Source of the DNA: Janthinobacterium lividum
Lineage (GTDB): Bacteria > Pseudomonadota > Gammaproteobacteria > Burkholderiales > Burkholderiaceae_D
DNA length: 64,000 nucleotides
NCBI RefSeq assembly: GCF_023509035.1
Contig: NZ_CP075583.1
Coordinates: forward strand, 186,001 to 250,000
Direction: 5' to 3'
Positions within the stretch are counted from its first letter, which is position 1, and the number at the start of each line of letters is the position of its first letter. The notes under the pieces are model-generated. The model was not told the DNA's origin and did not search any database. It saw only the letters and a list, made by a program, of their open reading frames with translations. The translations under genes were made by a program, and so were the position numbers. Positions 8,392 to 18,854 of this stretch are shown here, in pieces.

Positions 8392-10746
8392 CTAGCGCGC
8401 TGCGGCGGCCCCCTTCAGCAAGGTCAGCACGGCTTTACTTTCCGGCGTCGACGCCCGTTGCTGCGCCATCTTCAACACGGGGAATTCCCCGCCCTGCGGA
8501 TTGGCTCCCAGGCCCAGCAACAGCTTGACCATCGCCGCGTCGCTATTTTCGACGGCCGCCAGCAAGGGCGGCAGATAACCGTCGTTGACGATGGGCGCGC
8601 CCATCGCGGCCAGGCGGGCGACCCAGTCGTGCCGCTGGCTGCGCACCGCATGCCACAGCAGCGTCTCCTTTTCCAGACGCCGCGAATCGAGCGCCGCCTG
8701 CTGTCCCTTGTAAGACTCTTCGGCGGCGGGTCCGACTTGCTGCCATGGCATGCCGGGCACCACCAGTTGGCGCAGCACCTCCTCGGACGCCGGCTGGTAG
8801 TTGTACATGGCGCGCATCGCGGCATCGAGCCAGCGGTCCCTTCCCTTCGCGTCATGCCGGGGCACGCGCTGCTTGAGCCAGTCCAGCGCGCCGGCGTTGC
8901 CCGCTTCGGCGGCATAGGCGTACAGCGACTTGTCCTGCTCATCAGTATTCGGCGTGGTGCTGGTGGCCAGCATTTTATCGAGCACTTCGGTGCCGCGCGT
9001 CAGGCGCAGCAAGCGCCCCCATACCAACGAATCGGCCAGCGGCCGTTCGGCTGGCTGCGCAGCCCCGCCTTTCTCGGCTTTTTTCTCTGCCAGATACTGA
9101 TCTACCAGCAAATATGGCCGGCCCGCGCCTGCGTCGAGCAAGGCGATCATGCTGGCCGTCCGTTCATTCGCGTCGATCAATTCCGGCAAGATGTCCGCAT
9201 CCTCCTGCTGCAAGGCGTATTCCAGCGGCGCCATCGTGTGGTTTTCGCCGCCGTATTGCCGGACATCGGCGCCATGGGCCAGCAACAGGCGCACCATCGC
9301 GGCATTGCCGTACAGGGCAGCCAGATGCAGGGGCGCGGCGTGGTACAGCGTATCGCCTTCGCCAAGCGGCACGCCGCGCTGCAACAGCAGCGTCATCATG
9401 CGCAGCTTGGCGGGCAACAGCGCGGCGTGCCGCTCACGCAGCGCCTGGCGGCGCGCCTGCAGCGACGCCTGCGCCAGTCGCTCCTGATCGTCGTCCTGCA
9501 ACGTTTGCGCCTTCAGCCATGCCGCTTCGGCTTTGAACATGCTGGATGCGGGCAAGATCAAATAGTTCAGCAAGGGAAGCCTGTCGATCGCATAGTTGCC
9601 CGGCTCGGCGACGCCGGCAAGCAGCTTGCCGAAGGCCGCTTCATCGCCCTCTCTGGCAGCCTTGAACAGCGCCGTCACCTCGGGCGTCGGCGGCAGCTTG
9701 TTGCGTGCCTCGCGCACATAATTGATCAAGCGTTCCATGCCGTGCACCGAGACCTGCGGCAATGGCATGCCCACCTTCCATGCCCGCGCCAGCTGATCCG
9801 CCTCGGCGTGTTGCGCCGCATTCAGTTTCTTTGTCCAGCGGGCCACGGCGTCGCCGGCCTCCGCCGCGCCGCCCGCCGCCGCCAGCTGGCTCAGCATGGA
9901 AGCGAGCACATAGTCCTGCGGCACACCCGCCTCCTCGCCATACAGCACGGCCAGCTGTAACTGGGCCTTGGCAATGCCGCTTTCGGCGGCCTTGCGCAGC
10001 CAGCGGGCGGCCTGCTTTTCATCCAGGCCGCCCGTGCCTTTCCAGCACAGCAAGCCCAGCTGGTAGGCGGCTTCCATGTCGCCACCCTCGGCGGCACGGC
10101 GGTACCAGTCCTGCGGCGAACTCTGTCCCGTCAGCGACGTCGCCGGCAGGGGCGCGCCGCGCTTCCAGCGGCCGGCCAGGCGCACGGCCTCATCGACCTG
10201 GTCCGGCGACATCCTGCCACGGCGTGCCGGCAGGGACTTCTCCATCGCGGCCGCACCGCTCCACTGCTTGTCTTGCAGCGCCAGCAGGTTGAGCGCATAC
10301 GACAACACCCGGTCGACCGGCCCGCCTTCGCCCCGTTCATACATTTGTGCCAGCTCCTGCAGCGGCTTGCCGTCACCCTGCGCCGCCATGACGCCCAACC
10401 AGGGCCGTGCGCGCGATGGATTGCGCATGCGGCCCGGCGCGTATGCATACATGAAAACCAGCGCCTCCTGCGCGGCGCGATCGCCGCCCTTGGCCGCCAG
10501 CAGATACCAGCGCTCCGCTTCGGCCTCGCTACGCTCCACGTCCCGGCATCCTTTCTCGCCCTGGTAGATTTCGGCGAGGACTTTTTGCGCCTCGACATCG
10601 CCACCTTGCGCCGGTCCGCGCAATTGCCTCACGGCCTCGCTGCAGCGCCCATCCTGGAAAGCCGCCATCCCCTCCGGAACACCGGCGCATGCGCCACCGG
10701 CAAGCAATCCAGCGCCGAGCACAGCCAACTGCCACATTTTTTTCAT
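8392..10746 (-). CDS. Secreted Sel1-like and ankyrin-repeat protein
   Basis: The product has 784 residues with a signal peptide (MKKMWQLAVLGAGLLAGGACAG). The N-terminal half (about 40-330) holds Sel1-type helical repeats, with motifs such as AAKGGDRAAQEALVFMY, AAEGGDMEAAYQLGLL and AAESGIAKAQLQLAVLY. The C-terminal half has ankyrin-like repeats (AAPLHLAALYGNAAMVRLLLAHGADV, and a last one near the end, AAVENSDAAMVKLLLGLGA). Both repeat types make protein-binding surfaces. The signal peptide places it in the periplasm or outside. The Cys in GGACAG could be a lipobox, but the context is poor. The ATG at 10746 has CAGG upstream. Its target is unknown. Confidence 0.8.
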   Translation of the reverse strand: MKKMWQLAVLGAGLLAGGACAGVPEGMAAFQDGRCSEAVRQLRGPAQGGDVEAQKVLAEIYQGEKGCRDVERSEAEAERWYLLAAKGGDRAAQEALVFMYAYAPGRMRNPSRARPWLGVMAAQGDGKPLQELAQMYERGEGGPVDRVLSYALNLLALQDKQWSGAAAMEKSLPARRGRMSPDQVDEAVRLAGRWKRGAPLPATSLTGQSSPQDWYRRAAEGGDMEAAYQLGLLCWKGTGGLDEKQAARWLRKAAESGIAKAQLQLAVLYGEEAGVPQDYVLASMLSQLAAAGGAAEAGDAVARWTKKLNAAQHAEADQLARAWKVGMPLPQVSVHGMERLINYVREARNKLPPTPEVTALFKAAREGDEAAFGKLLAGVAEPGNYAIDRLPLLNYLILPASSMFKAEAAWLKAQTLQDDDQERLAQASLQARRQALRERHAALLPAKLRMMTLLLQRGVPLGEGDTLYHAAPLHLAALYGNAAMVRLLLAHGADVRQYGGENHTMAPLEYALQQEDADILPELIDANERTASMIALLDAGAGRPYLLVDQYLAEKKAEKGGAAQPAERPLADSLVWGRLLRLTRGTEVLDKMLATSTTPNTDEQDKSLYAYAAEAGNAGALDWLKQRVPRHDAKGRDRWLDAAMRAMYNYQPASEEVLRQLVVPGMPWQQVGPAAEESYKGQQAALDSRRLEKETLLWHAVRSQRHDWVARLAAMGAPIVNDGYLPPLLAAVENSDAAMVKLLLGLGANPQGGEFPVLKMAQQRASTPESKAVLTLLKGAAAAR

Positions 10747-10881
10747 GATTACCTGAATATTAAAATAATGTTGCAAAGATGATAGCTTGAAAAAAATACA
10801 ATGAAGCAATATTGCTCAATCGTGCGCGGCTTTTCGGGCCTTACATCCCCGCTATTTGCTGCGCATGCTTTATGCACCCCT

Positions 10882-10887
10882 TATAAT
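10882..10887 (+). promoter_or_regulatory. Probable -10 box of the valS promoter
   Basis: A perfect TATAAT lies 29 nt before the valS ATG. No convincing -35 box sits at 16-18 nt. Transcription from it would start near 10894 and give a leader of only about 20 nt with no clear Shine-Dalgarno sequence. Confidence 0.5.
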
Positions 10888-10916
10888 GGTTCCTTTTGCC
10901 AATCACACGCCAAATC

Positions 10917-13724
10917 ATGGAATTAGCCAAGTCTTTCGAGCCCGCCGACATTGAACAATTCTGGCGCACCGAGTGGGAACAGCGCGGTTACTTCACCGCC
11001 ACCCTCGATGCCGGAAAACCTTCCTTCAGCATCCAGTTGCCGCCGCCGAACGTCACCGGCACCCTGCACATGGGCCATGCGTTCAACCAGACCATCATGG
11101 ATGGTTTGACCCGCTACCACCGCATGCTGGGCCACAACACAGCCTGGATTCCCGGCACCGACCACGCGGGCATCGCCACGCAAATCGTCGTGCAACGCCA
11201 GCTGGACGCGCAAAAGATTTCGCGCCATGACCTGGGCCGCGAGAAATTCGTGGAAAAAGTGTGGGAATGGAAAGAAAAATCCGGTTCCATCATCACCGGC
11301 CAGATGCGCCGCCTGGGCGCCTCGGCCGACTGGCAGCGCGAATACTTCACGATGGATGAACCGCGCTCGAAAGTCGTCACCGACGTCTTCGTGCGCCTGT
11401 TCGAGCAAGGCCTGATCTACCGCGGCAAGCGCCTCGTCAACTGGGACCCCGTGCTGGGCACGGCTGTCTCGGACCTGGAAGTGGTGTCCGAGGAAGAAGA
11501 CGGCTCCATGTGGTACATCAAGTACCCGCTGGCCGATGGCAGCGGTTTCCTGACGGTGGCAACGACCCGTCCTGAAACCATGCTGGGTGACGTGGCCGTG
11601 GCCGTCGATCCGACGGACAAGCGCTACACAGCGCTGGTGGGCAAGATGCTCAAACTCCCTTTGACGGACCGCGAAATCCCCATCATCGCCGACGAATACG
11701 TCGACAAGGAATTCGGCACGGGCTGCGTGAAGATCACCCCGGCGCACGACATGAACGATTACGCCGTGGGCCAGCGCCATAAACTGGCGCAGATCGTCAT
11801 TTTGACGCTGGACGCGAAGATCACCGACGACGCACCGGCAGCCTACCGCGGCATGGACCGCTTTGCCGCGCGCAAGCAGATCGTCGCAGACCTCGATGCG
11901 CAAGGCTTGCTGGAACAGGTCAAGCCGCACAAGCTGATGGTGCCGCGCGGCGACCGCACGGGCGTGGTCATCGAGCCGATGCTGACGGACCAGTGGTTTG
12001 TCGCCATGAGCAAACCGGCCCCGGAAGGCACCTTCTTCCCAGGCAAATCGATCGCGGAAACGGCGCTGGACAAGGTTGCCAACGGCGAAATCAAGTTCGT
12101 GCCGGAAAACTGGAGCACCACCTACAACCAGTGGCTCAACAACATCCAGGACTGGTGCATCTCGCGCCAGCTGTGGTGGGGCCATCAAATCCCGGCGTGG
12201 TACGACGACGCCGGCAATATCTTCGTTGCCAAGACGCAAGCTGAAGCGGAAGCGAAAGCACTGGCCGCCGGCAGCACGGGCCCCTTGAAACGCGACGACG
12301 ACGTGCTCGACACGTGGTTCTCGTCGGCCCTGGTGCCGTTCTCGACCATGGGTTGGCCGGAAGAAACGCCGGACATGAAGGCCTTCCTGCCGTCGTCCGT
12401 GCTGGTGACGGGTTTCGACATCATCTTCTTCTGGGTCGCGCGCATGGTCATGATGACAGCGCACTTCACGGGCAAGGTGCCGTTTGAAACCGTCTACGTG
12501 CACGGCCTGGTGCGCGATTCGACGGGACAGAAAATGTCCAAGTCGAAGGGCAACACGCTGGACCCGATCGACTTGATCGACGGCATCGACCTGGAAGGCT
12601 TGATCGTCAAACGCACCACGGGCCTGATGAACCCGCGCGACGCGGAAAAGATCACCAAGGCCACGCGCAAGGAATTCCCGGAAGGTATTTCCGCCTACGG
12701 CACGGATGCTGTGCGCTTCACCATGGCCAGCTATGCCTCGCTGGGCCGCAACATCAATTTCGACCTGGGCCGCTGCGAAGGCTACCGCAACTTCTGCAAC
12801 AAGATGTGGAACGCCACCCGTTTCGTCATGATGAATACGGAAGGCAAGGATTGCACGCCGAACGACGCCGACCTGTCGCAGGCGGACAAATGGATCATTT
12901 CCTTGCTGCAAAAAGCGGAACTGGACGTCGCCAAAGGCTTTGAAGACTTCCGTTTCGACAATATCGCCGCCACCATCTACAAATTCGTCTGGGACGAGTA
13001 TTGCGACTGGTACCTGGAAGTCGCGAAAGTCCAAGTGCAACAGGGCACGGAAGGCCAGCAGCGCGCCACCCGTCACACCCTGCTGCGCGTGCTGGAAGTG
13101 GTGCTGCGCCTGGCCCATCCGATCATTCCGTTTGTCACGGAAGCGCTGTGGCAAACAGTGGCGCCATTGGCCGGCAAGACGCTCAAGGCTGAAGGTGATT
13201 CCATCATGATGCAGCCCTACCCGATCGCCAACACCGACAAGATCGATGAAAGCGCGGAAGCGTGGATGCAGCAGTTGAAAGCGTTGACGGATGCGACGCG
13301 CAACCTGCGCGGCGAAATGCAAATTTCCCCATCGGTGCGCGTGCCGCTGATCGTCGAAGCGGGCAATGCGACGGAAAAGGCTGCGCTGGCGTCGTACGCA
13401 CCGTACATCCAGTCGCTGGGCAAGCTGGCCGAAGTGCAGATCGTCGATGCCTTGCCAGACTCGCCTGCGGCCGTCGCCATCGTCGGCACCACCAAGCTGA
13501 TGCTGAAAGTGGAAATCGACGTTGCTGCCGAACGCGAACGCCTGGGCAAGGAAATCGCCCGCATCGAAGCAGAAATTGCCAAAGTAAATAGCAAATTAGG
13601 CAATGAAAGCTTTGTCGCGCGCGCCCCGGCCGCCATCGTTGCGCAAGAAAACGAGCGTTTGCTCAGTTTTTCGGCCACAATTGAAAAATTGCGCGAACAG
13701 TTTGCTAAACTAGCCAGCGCATAA
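10917..13724 (+). CDS. valS: Valyl-tRNA synthetase
   Basis: The product has 935 residues, the usual size for bacterial ValRS. It charges tRNA-Val and edits mischarged threonine. The class I signature appears as [14 protein letters not shown] (HIGH equivalent) and KMSKSKGN. The editing domain lies between them, followed by the anticodon-binding domain and a C-terminal coiled coil (about 870-935, [23 protein letters not shown]). I chose the ATG at 10917 (MELAKSFEP); an in-frame TTG at 10896 would add seven residues. Neither start has a strong ribosome-binding site. Confidence 0.98.
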   Translation: MELAKSFEPADIEQFWRTEWEQRGYFTATLDAGKPSFSIQLPPPNVTGTLHMGHAFNQTIMDGLTRYHRMLGHNTAWIPGTDHAGIATQIVVQRQLDAQKISRHDLGREKFVEKVWEWKEKSGSIITGQMRRLGASADWQREYFTMDEPRSKVVTDVFVRLFEQGLIYRGKRLVNWDPVLGTAVSDLEVVSEEEDGSMWYIKYPLADGSGFLTVATTRPETMLGDVAVAVDPTDKRYTALVGKMLKLPLTDREIPIIADEYVDKEFGTGCVKITPAHDMNDYAVGQRHKLAQIVILTLDAKITDDAPAAYRGMDRFAARKQIVADLDAQGLLEQVKPHKLMVPRGDRTGVVIEPMLTDQWFVAMSKPAPEGTFFPGKSIAETALDKVANGEIKFVPENWSTTYNQWLNNIQDWCISRQLWWGHQIPAWYDDAGNIFVAKTQAEAEAKALAAGSTGPLKRDDDVLDTWFSSALVPFSTMGWPEETPDMKAFLPSSVLVTGFDIIFFWVARMVMMTAHFTGKVPFETVYVHGLVRDSTGQKMSKSKGNTLDPIDLIDGIDLEGLIVKRTTGLMNPRDAEKITKATRKEFPEGISAYGTDAVRFTMASYASLGRNINFDLGRCEGYRNFCNKMWNATRFVMMNTEGKDCTPNDADLSQADKWIISLLQKAELDVAKGFEDFRFDNIAATIYKFVWDEYCDWYLEVAKVQVQQGTEGQQRATRHTLLRVLEVVLRLAHPIIPFVTEALWQTVAPLAGKTLKAEGDSIMMQPYPIANTDKIDESAEAWMQQLKALTDATRNLRGEMQISPSVRVPLIVEAGNATEKAALASYAPYIQSLGKLAEVQIVDALPDSPAAVAIVGTTKLMLKVEIDVAAERERLGKEIARIEAEIAKVNSKLGNESFVARAPAAIVAQENERLLSFSATIEKLREQFAKLASA

Positions 13725-13741
13725 GGCAAGTTTGGAAGGAT

Positions 13742-13769
13742 TGCGCGGCGTCATCCGTGACGCCGCGCA
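13742..13769 (+). terminator. Perfect 12-bp stem-loop after valS (no U-tract)
   Basis: The arms TGCGCGGCGTCA and TGACGCCGCGCA pair perfectly around a TCCG loop, 18 nt after the valS stop. No T-run follows, so it is either a weak terminator or a 3'-end stabiliser of valS mRNA. Confidence 0.5.
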
Positions 13770-13838
13770 GCACTGCTGGTCTTGCCTTGGTATATAAACT
13801 GTTCGTGACCCGATCAAAAAAACCATAGGAGACTAGCG

Positions 13839-14294
13839 ATGCATAAACTATTCAAAGCAAGCGTACTGGTGGCCGCCCTGGCCATCGCCGGCGGCGCCGC
13901 CGCGCGCGACGGCAACTACACCCCCGTCGGCACGTGGAAAACCATCGACGACGCCAGCGGCAAGCCGAAATCCCTCGTCGTCATCACGGAAAGCAACGGT
14001 GTCTTGCAAGGCAAGATCGACAAGCTGTTCCGCGGCCCGGAGGAAGACCAGAACCCCAAGTGCGACAAGTGCACGGGCGCCAAGAAAGACCAGCCCATCA
14101 TCGGCCTGGTGATCCTGTCCGGCCTAAAATATGACGGCAAGGAATGGACGGGCGGCGAAATCACGGACCCTGCCAATGGCAAGACTTACAAAAGCAAGGC
14201 CGAACTGACGGAAGGCGGCACCAAGCTGCAAGTGCGCGGCTATATCGGCGTGCCGATGTTTGGCCGCTCGCAGACATGGGTGCGTGAAGAATAA
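13839..14294 (+). CDS. DUF2147 family secreted protein
   Basis: The product has 151 residues with a signal peptide (cleavage near AIAGGAAA). The mature part matches the DUF2147 pattern: an N-terminal PVGTWKTIDDASGKPKSLVVI, a CxxC pair in NPKCDKCTG, and the C-terminal GYIGVPMFGRSQTWVR. This family of periplasmic beta-structured proteins has no settled function. The ATG has AGGAGA upstream, and a TATAAA box lies at 13793-13798. It is monocistronic, ending at a good terminator. Confidence 0.88.
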   Translation: MHKLFKASVLVAALAIAGGAAARDGNYTPVGTWKTIDDASGKPKSLVVITESNGVLQGKIDKLFRGPEEDQNPKCDKCTGAKKDQPIIGLVILSGLKYDGKEWTGGEITDPANGKTYKSKAELTEGGTKLQVRGYIGVPMFGRSQTWVREE

Positions 14295-14315
14295 TCGCAG
14301 CCGCCCCCTAACCGA

Positions 14316-14339
14316 AGCCGGCCCAGCGCCGGCTTTTTT
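14316..14339 (+). terminator. Rho-independent terminator of the DUF2147 gene
   Basis: A 7-bp stem AGCCGGC/GCCGGCT with a short loop is followed by a T6 run, 21 nt after the stop codon. Confidence 0.9.
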
Positions 14340-14568
14340 ACGTCCTGCTCCCCTACTCCTGTTGTTTTCGCAGCTCGAATTCGCTTGTATTTTAGCCTGT
14401 ATCAAGGTGGCTGAACGCTATGCGCGCCAACGCACATACCGGCAATCCCCTCCGTGAAATAGTGCATGCCTGTGACGCCATCGCCCTGTAGCGAAGGGCG
14501 GCATGGCTCTGCCGGATGACCTCATCCGCGGATGCCCGGCAGTGACTGCCATGCACAAAGGAACACAA

Positions 14569-16086
14569 ATGAACCTCTTCAAACGATATCTGAACCCGCT
14601 GCTCGTCGCGGCAGGTTTGCTGGCCATGGCCGCCCTGGCTGGTTGCGGCGGCGGTGACCAGGGACGCGATCCCATCCTCGGCTTGCCGGCTGCCACCTTG
14701 TCCAGCCTGGCCGTCACGCCAGCCTCGGCCACGGTCGCCATCGGCGCCGCCCAGCAATTCACGGCCATCGCCACGTATAGCGATGGCTCCGCGCAAGACG
14801 TCAGCGCCAAGGCGGCCTGGACATCGGCCACGCCGGCCAGCGCGACAGTCAATGCCGCCACAGGCCTGAGTACCGGCGTCGCTGTCGGCAGCAGCAGCAT
14901 CAGCGCCGCGTTTGGCGGCAGGAGCGCCAGCGCCGTGTTGACCGTCACGCCAGCGACCTTGATGTCCATCGCCGTCACGCCGCAAAACCCCGTCGTACCC
15001 CTCGCCGCGACGCGCCAGCTGGCCGTCCTTGCCACGTATTCGGATGGCAGCATTGTCGACGTGACGAGCGGCAGCAGCTTCGTTTCAGTCACGCCCGCCT
15101 CGGCCACTGTCGCCAGCGGCGGCCTCGTCACCGGCGCTGCCTTTGGTACCAGCGTCATGAATGCCAGCTTCAACGGCAAGACGGCCAGCACCACCGTCAC
15201 CGTGCCTGCCCTCACCCTGGTCAGCATCGCCGTCACGCCCGCTACAGCCAGCATCGCTGTCGGTGCCCAGCAGCAATTCATTGCCACCGCAACGTATTCG
15301 GATAGCTCGAACGCCATCATCACCGGCGGCGCCACCTGGACCTCGGGCACCGCTGCCAACGCCAGCGTGCTGAACACAGGCGTCGCCACCGGCATCGCCG
15401 TCGGCACCAGCAGCATCACGGCCACGGCCGGCGGCCAGTCCGGCAGCGCGCTGCTGACTGTCACGGCCGTCGCCATCCCGCCCGTGTTCAACCCGATCAT
15501 CCTGGGCCGCGCGGCGCCGTTCGGCGTGCTGGCCGGCACCTCGATCACGAACAATTCGGGCGGCACCACCCTGATCACGGGCGACGTCGGTGCACCGTCG
15601 CAAACGGTCGATCCGACCCAGGCGGCCGGCTTTACCAATTACAAGTCGGGCGCCATCCTGGCCGGCGCCATGACAGATTTACAAGCGGCGATCACGGACG
15701 GCAATAGCCGGACCTGCGATGTCAGCTTTGCCGGCGGCATCGACCTGGGCGGCCAGACCTTCGGCCCCGGCGTGTATTGCTATGCGGGCGCCATCAGCAT
15801 CACGGGCACCCTGACACTGAACGGTCCCGGCGTATACATCTTCCGCACGGCGCTGACCTTGGATTCGACCGTCAATTCCATCGTTGCCCTGAACAATGGC
15901 GCCACGGCCGACAACGTCAGCTGGCTACCCGTCGGCCCCACCACCCTGGCCGCGAACAGCGTCTTCAAGGGCAATATCCTGGGCCAGTCTGCCGCCATCA
16001 CGGTAGGCGACAACACGACCCTGCTCAATGGCCGGGTGCTGACGGCTGCCGCCGTCACCCTGCGCAACAACCAGATCACCAAATAA
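14569..16086 (+). CDS. Lipoprotein with Ig-like (Big2) repeats and a DUF3494 ice-binding-like domain
   Basis: The product has 505 residues. The signal peptide ends in the lipobox LAGC (Cys26), so the protein should be lipid-anchored. Three Ig-like repeats (about 43-127, 128-210, 211-295) share SIAVTPA-SIAVGAQQQF-ATYSDGS motifs. The C-terminal 200 residues match DUF3494, the beta-solenoid fold of many bacterial ice-binding proteins, with GDVGAPSQTV, TFGPGVYCY, LTLNGPGVYIFRT and the VFKGNILGQSAAITVGDN end. Ice binding is inferred from family only; many DUF3494 members are untested or serve as adhesins. The ATG at 14569 has AAAGGAA upstream. The OmpA-family gene starts 7 nt after its stop, so the two form an operon. 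Confidence 0.88.
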   Translation: MNLFKRYLNPLLVAAGLLAMAALAGCGGGDQGRDPILGLPAATLSSLAVTPASATVAIGAAQQFTAIATYSDGSAQDVSAKAAWTSATPASATVNAATGLSTGVAVGSSSISAAFGGRSASAVLTVTPATLMSIAVTPQNPVVPLAATRQLAVLATYSDGSIVDVTSGSSFVSVTPASATVASGGLVTGAAFGTSVMNASFNGKTASTTVTVPALTLVSIAVTPATASIAVGAQQQFIATATYSDSSNAIITGGATWTSGTAANASVLNTGVATGIAVGTSSITATAGGQSGSALLTVTAVAIPPVFNPIILGRAAPFGVLAGTSITNNSGGTTLITGDVGAPSQTVDPTQAAGFTNYKSGAILAGAMTDLQAAITDGNSRTCDVSFAGGIDLGGQTFGPGVYCYAGAISITGTLTLNGPGVYIFRTALTLDSTVNSIVALNNGATADNVSWLPVGPTTLAANSVFKGNILGQSAAITVGDNTTLLNGRVLTAAAVTLRNNQITK

Positions 16087-16093
16087 TCAGGAC

Positions 16094-17239
16094 ATGACCA
16101 TGACTATTGCACACACACTGGGCGCCCTGAGCGTGATGACGGCCGCCCTGCTGGCAGCGCAAGGGGCGCAGGCGCAGGACAACACCTTCATCAACCCGGA
16201 CTGGGCCAACAGCGCCTGGTACCTCGGTGCCGGCGTGGGCCAGTCGCGCGCCACCATCGACGAGCCGCGCCTGCGCGCCAGCCTGGCCGCCAACGGTGAA
16301 ACCGTCACCGGTTTTACCAAGGACCAGCGCGACACGGGCTATAAACTGTTTGTCGGACGGCAACTGAACCAGTATTTCGCCGTGGAAGGCGGTTACTTTG
16401 ACCTGGGCAAGTTCGATTTCCGGTCCACCACCAGCGGCAACGGCGTGCTGAACGGACAAGCAGCGTTTCGCGGCGTGAACCTGGACTTGCTGGGCCAGCT
16501 GCCGCTGTCGCAGCGACTGTCCCTGCTGGGCCGTGTCGGCATGCATTACACCAAGACCAACACGGAATTCAGCGGCAACCGCCTACTGGGCTCGACAAAC
16601 ACGCATGCCAGCGAGCGCAAGCTCAACGCCAAGCTGGGTCTGGGCCTGGAATACAAGTTCAGCGAAGCGCTGGCCCTGCGCGGCGAAGTCGAGCGTTATC
16701 GCTTGAACGACGCCGTGGGCAACCGTGGCGATGCAGACCTGTATTCCGTCAGCCTCGTGTACAAGCTGGGCCGCCCGGCCAGCGCCACGCCCGCCTACCA
16801 GCCGGCGCCCGAAGTCGCTCCTGTCGTCGCGATGCCGGCGCCGCTGATCGAAGCCAAGCCCGCACCGGTGCCAGTGGCGGAAAAAGTGTCGTTTGCTTCG
16901 GAAGCATTGTTTGATTTCGATCAATCGACGCTCAAGCCACAAGGCAAGGCGGCGCTGGACCAGCTACTAGGTCGATTGACCGGCATGGACCTGGAAGTGA
17001 TCGTCACGGTCGGTCATACGGATGCCGTCGGTTCCGATGCCTACAACCAGAAACTGTCGCAGCGCCGCGCCGAAGCCGTCAAGGCTTACCTGGTGGCGCA
17101 AGGCGTGGAAACGAGCCGCGTCTACACGGAAGGCAAGGGAGAAACGCAGCCCGTAGCCGACAACACGAGTGCCGCCGGTCGCGCCAAGAACCGCCGCGTG
17201 ACGGTGGAAGTGGTGGGCACGCGCAAAGTTGCACGCTAA
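16094..17239 (+). CDS. OmpA-family outer-membrane protein
   Basis: The product has 381 residues. It has a signal peptide (ending AQGAQAQ), an N-terminal eight-strand-type barrel (about 35-220), a Pro/Ala-rich linker (TPAYQPAPEVAPVVAMPAP), and a C-terminal OmpA peptidoglycan-binding domain (about 262-380) with ALFDFDQSTLKPQG and GHTDAVGSDAYNQKLSQRRA. It would tie the outer membrane to the cell wall. The start is at 16094; a second in-frame ATG at 16100 fits the CAGGA spacing equally well. Its coupling to the DUF3494 lipoprotein suggests they act together at the cell surface. Confidence 0.92.
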   Translation: MTMTIAHTLGALSVMTAALLAAQGAQAQDNTFINPDWANSAWYLGAGVGQSRATIDEPRLRASLAANGETVTGFTKDQRDTGYKLFVGRQLNQYFAVEGGYFDLGKFDFRSTTSGNGVLNGQAAFRGVNLDLLGQLPLSQRLSLLGRVGMHYTKTNTEFSGNRLLGSTNTHASERKLNAKLGLGLEYKFSEALALRGEVERYRLNDAVGNRGDADLYSVSLVYKLGRPASATPAYQPAPEVAPVVAMPAPLIEAKPAPVPVAEKVSFASEALFDFDQSTLKPQGKAALDQLLGRLTGMDLEVIVTVGHTDAVGSDAYNQKLSQRRAEAVKAYLVAQGVETSRVYTEGKGETQPVADNTSAAGRAKNRRVTVEVVGTRKVAR

Positions 17240-17254
17240 GTTATCCACGCACGT

Positions 17255-17283
17255 AAAAAAACCGGCTTGCGCCGGTTTTTTTA
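17255..17283. terminator. Bidirectional terminator between ompA-like and yaiI
   Basis: The stem ACCGGC/GCCGGT is flanked by A7 on the left and T7 on the right, so it works on both strands. The T-run overlaps the stop codon of the convergent yaiI gene. Confidence 0.9.
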
Positions 17284-17757
17284 CGTCTGGCGCAAGGCCG
17301 CCACGGGCTTGCGGTGATGCTTGCTCAGGTGCCTGTCGAGGCTGTTGGCAAACTGCTGCCGGTCGGACTGGCTGAAGGCGGCCGGGCCGCCCGTATCCAC
17401 GCCGCCGCTGCGCAATTCTTCCATGAAGGCGCGCATCGTCAGTTGCTGGGCGATATTGTCCTTCGTGTAAAACTCGCCGCGCGGATTGAGCGCAAAACCG
17501 CCTTTGGCCAGCACGTCGGCGGCCAGCGGGATATCGCCCGTGATGACCAGGTCGCCGGGATTGAGCAGGCGCACGATTTCCTGGTCGGCCACGTCGGCGC
17601 CGGACGGCACTTGCACGGTGCGGATAAAACGCGAGGGCGGCACGCGCAAGCCCTGGTTGGCTACCAGGGTGAGCGGCAACTCCAGGCGGTCGGCCACGCG
17701 GTATAGGATTTCCTTGATGACAACGGGACAGGCATCGGCGTCGATCCAGATTTGCAT
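17281..17757 (-). CDS. yaiI: YaiI/YqxD family protein (DUF188)
   Basis: The product has 158 residues and starts with the family hallmark [20 protein letters not shown]. Further conserved pieces are [24 protein letters not shown] and LNPRGEFYT. The fold belongs to the PIN-like nuclease group with clustered Asp residues, but the cellular role is not established. An upstream in-frame ATG at 17793 overlaps the ruvB stop codon (TGATG) and would add 12 residues. I prefer 17757 because it matches the usual family start. It is the last gene of the ruvCAB transcript. Confidence 0.9.
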   Translation of the reverse strand: MQIWIDADACPVVIKEILYRVADRLELPLTLVANQGLRVPPSRFIRTVQVPSGADVADQEIVRLLNPGDLVITGDIPLAADVLAKGGFALNPRGEFYTKDNIAQQLTMRAFMEELRSGGVDTGGPAAFSQSDRQQFANSLDRHLSKHHRKPVAALRQT

Positions 17758-17792
17758 CCCGGACGGCTGGCCGCCCTGGCTACCGTCCGCCA

Positions 17793-18848
17793 TCACAGTT
17801 CCCACGCTTCGCCACCGGGGCCCATGCGCGGCGCGCTGACACCAAAGTGCAAATAGGCGGCCGGGGTGGCGACGCGGCCACGGGGCGTGCGCTGCAAAAA
17901 GCCTTGCTGTATCAGATACGGTTCCAGCACGTCTTCGATGGTATCGGCCGCTTCGCCGATGGCCGCCGCCAGGTTGCCGATGCCGACGGGGCCGCCGCCG
18001 AACTTGAACAGCACGGCTTCGAGCAGCTTGCGGTCCATCACGTCAAAGCCGGCGGAATCGACGTCGAGCATGGCCAGCGCGCGGTCGGCCACCACCTTGG
18101 TGATCTCGCCATTGCTTTTGACTTCCGCGAAATCGCGCACGCGGCGCAGCAAGCGGTTGGCGATACGGGGCGTGCCGCGGGCACGCTGGGCGATCTCGTG
18201 CGCGCCTTCCGGGTCGATCGGCGCCTTCAGCAAGGCGGCGCTGCGCGTGACGATCTTCGTCAATTCGCCCGTGTTATAAAACTCCAGGCGAGCCACGATG
18301 CCGAAGCGGTCACGCAGCGGATTGGTCAGCATGCCGGCGCGCGTGGTGGCGCCGACCAGGGTAAACGGTTGCAAATCGAGCTTCACGGAACGGGCGGCCG
18401 GGCCTTCGCCGATCATGATATCGATTTGATAATCCTCAAGCGCCGGATATAAAATTTCTTCGACAACAGGCGACAACCGGTGGATTTCATCGATGAACAG
18501 GACGTCGTTCGCTTCCAGATTCGTCAGGATCGCCGCCAGGTCGCCCGGACGCTCGAGCACGGGGCCGGACGTCTGGCGCAAATTCACGCCCATTTCGCGC
18601 GCAATGATGTGCGCCAAGGTCGTCTTGCCCAGACCTGGCGGGCCGAACAGCAAAGTATGGTCGAGCGCTTCCTTGCGCTGGCGCGCGGCAGTGATAAAGA
18701 TCTCGAGCTGGTCGCGGATCTTTTCCTGTCCCACATACTCGTCGAGTTGCTTCGGGCGCAAGGCCCGCTCGATGGCCTCTTCGTTATGCGAGATGGGGGC
18801 CGCGTCGATGATGCGCTGTTCCGTGAAGCTGTCGGTCTGGATGCTCAT
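17793..18848 (-). CDS. ruvB: Holliday junction branch-migration ATPase RuvB
   Basis: The product has 351 residues. It is the AAA+ motor that drives branch migration with RuvA. Walker A is [12 protein letters not shown], Walker B is [11 protein letters not shown], sensor 1 is [10 protein letters not shown], and the C-terminal winged helix contains [15 protein letters not shown] residues. It starts 6 nt after the ruvA stop. Confidence 0.98.
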   Translation of the reverse strand: MSIQTDSFTEQRIIDAAPISHNEEAIERALRPKQLDEYVGQEKIRDQLEIFITAARQRKEALDHTLLFGPPGLGKTTLAHIIAREMGVNLRQTSGPVLERPGDLAAILTNLEANDVLFIDEIHRLSPVVEEILYPALEDYQIDIMIGEGPAARSVKLDLQPFTLVGATTRAGMLTNPLRDRFGIVARLEFYNTGELTKIVTRSAALLKAPIDPEGAHEIAQRARGTPRIANRLLRRVRDFAEVKSNGEITKVVADRALAMLDVDSAGFDVMDRKLLEAVLFKFGGGPVGIGNLAAAIGEAADTIEDVLEPYLIQQGFLQRTPRGRVATPAAYLHFGVSAPRMGPGGEAWEL

Positions 18849-18854
18849 GCGTTA

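Noticed and set aside
10923..13322. A 799-codon minus-strand frame opposite valS
   Set aside because: It is the antisense shadow of an essential, fully matching synthetase gene and has no domain of its own.
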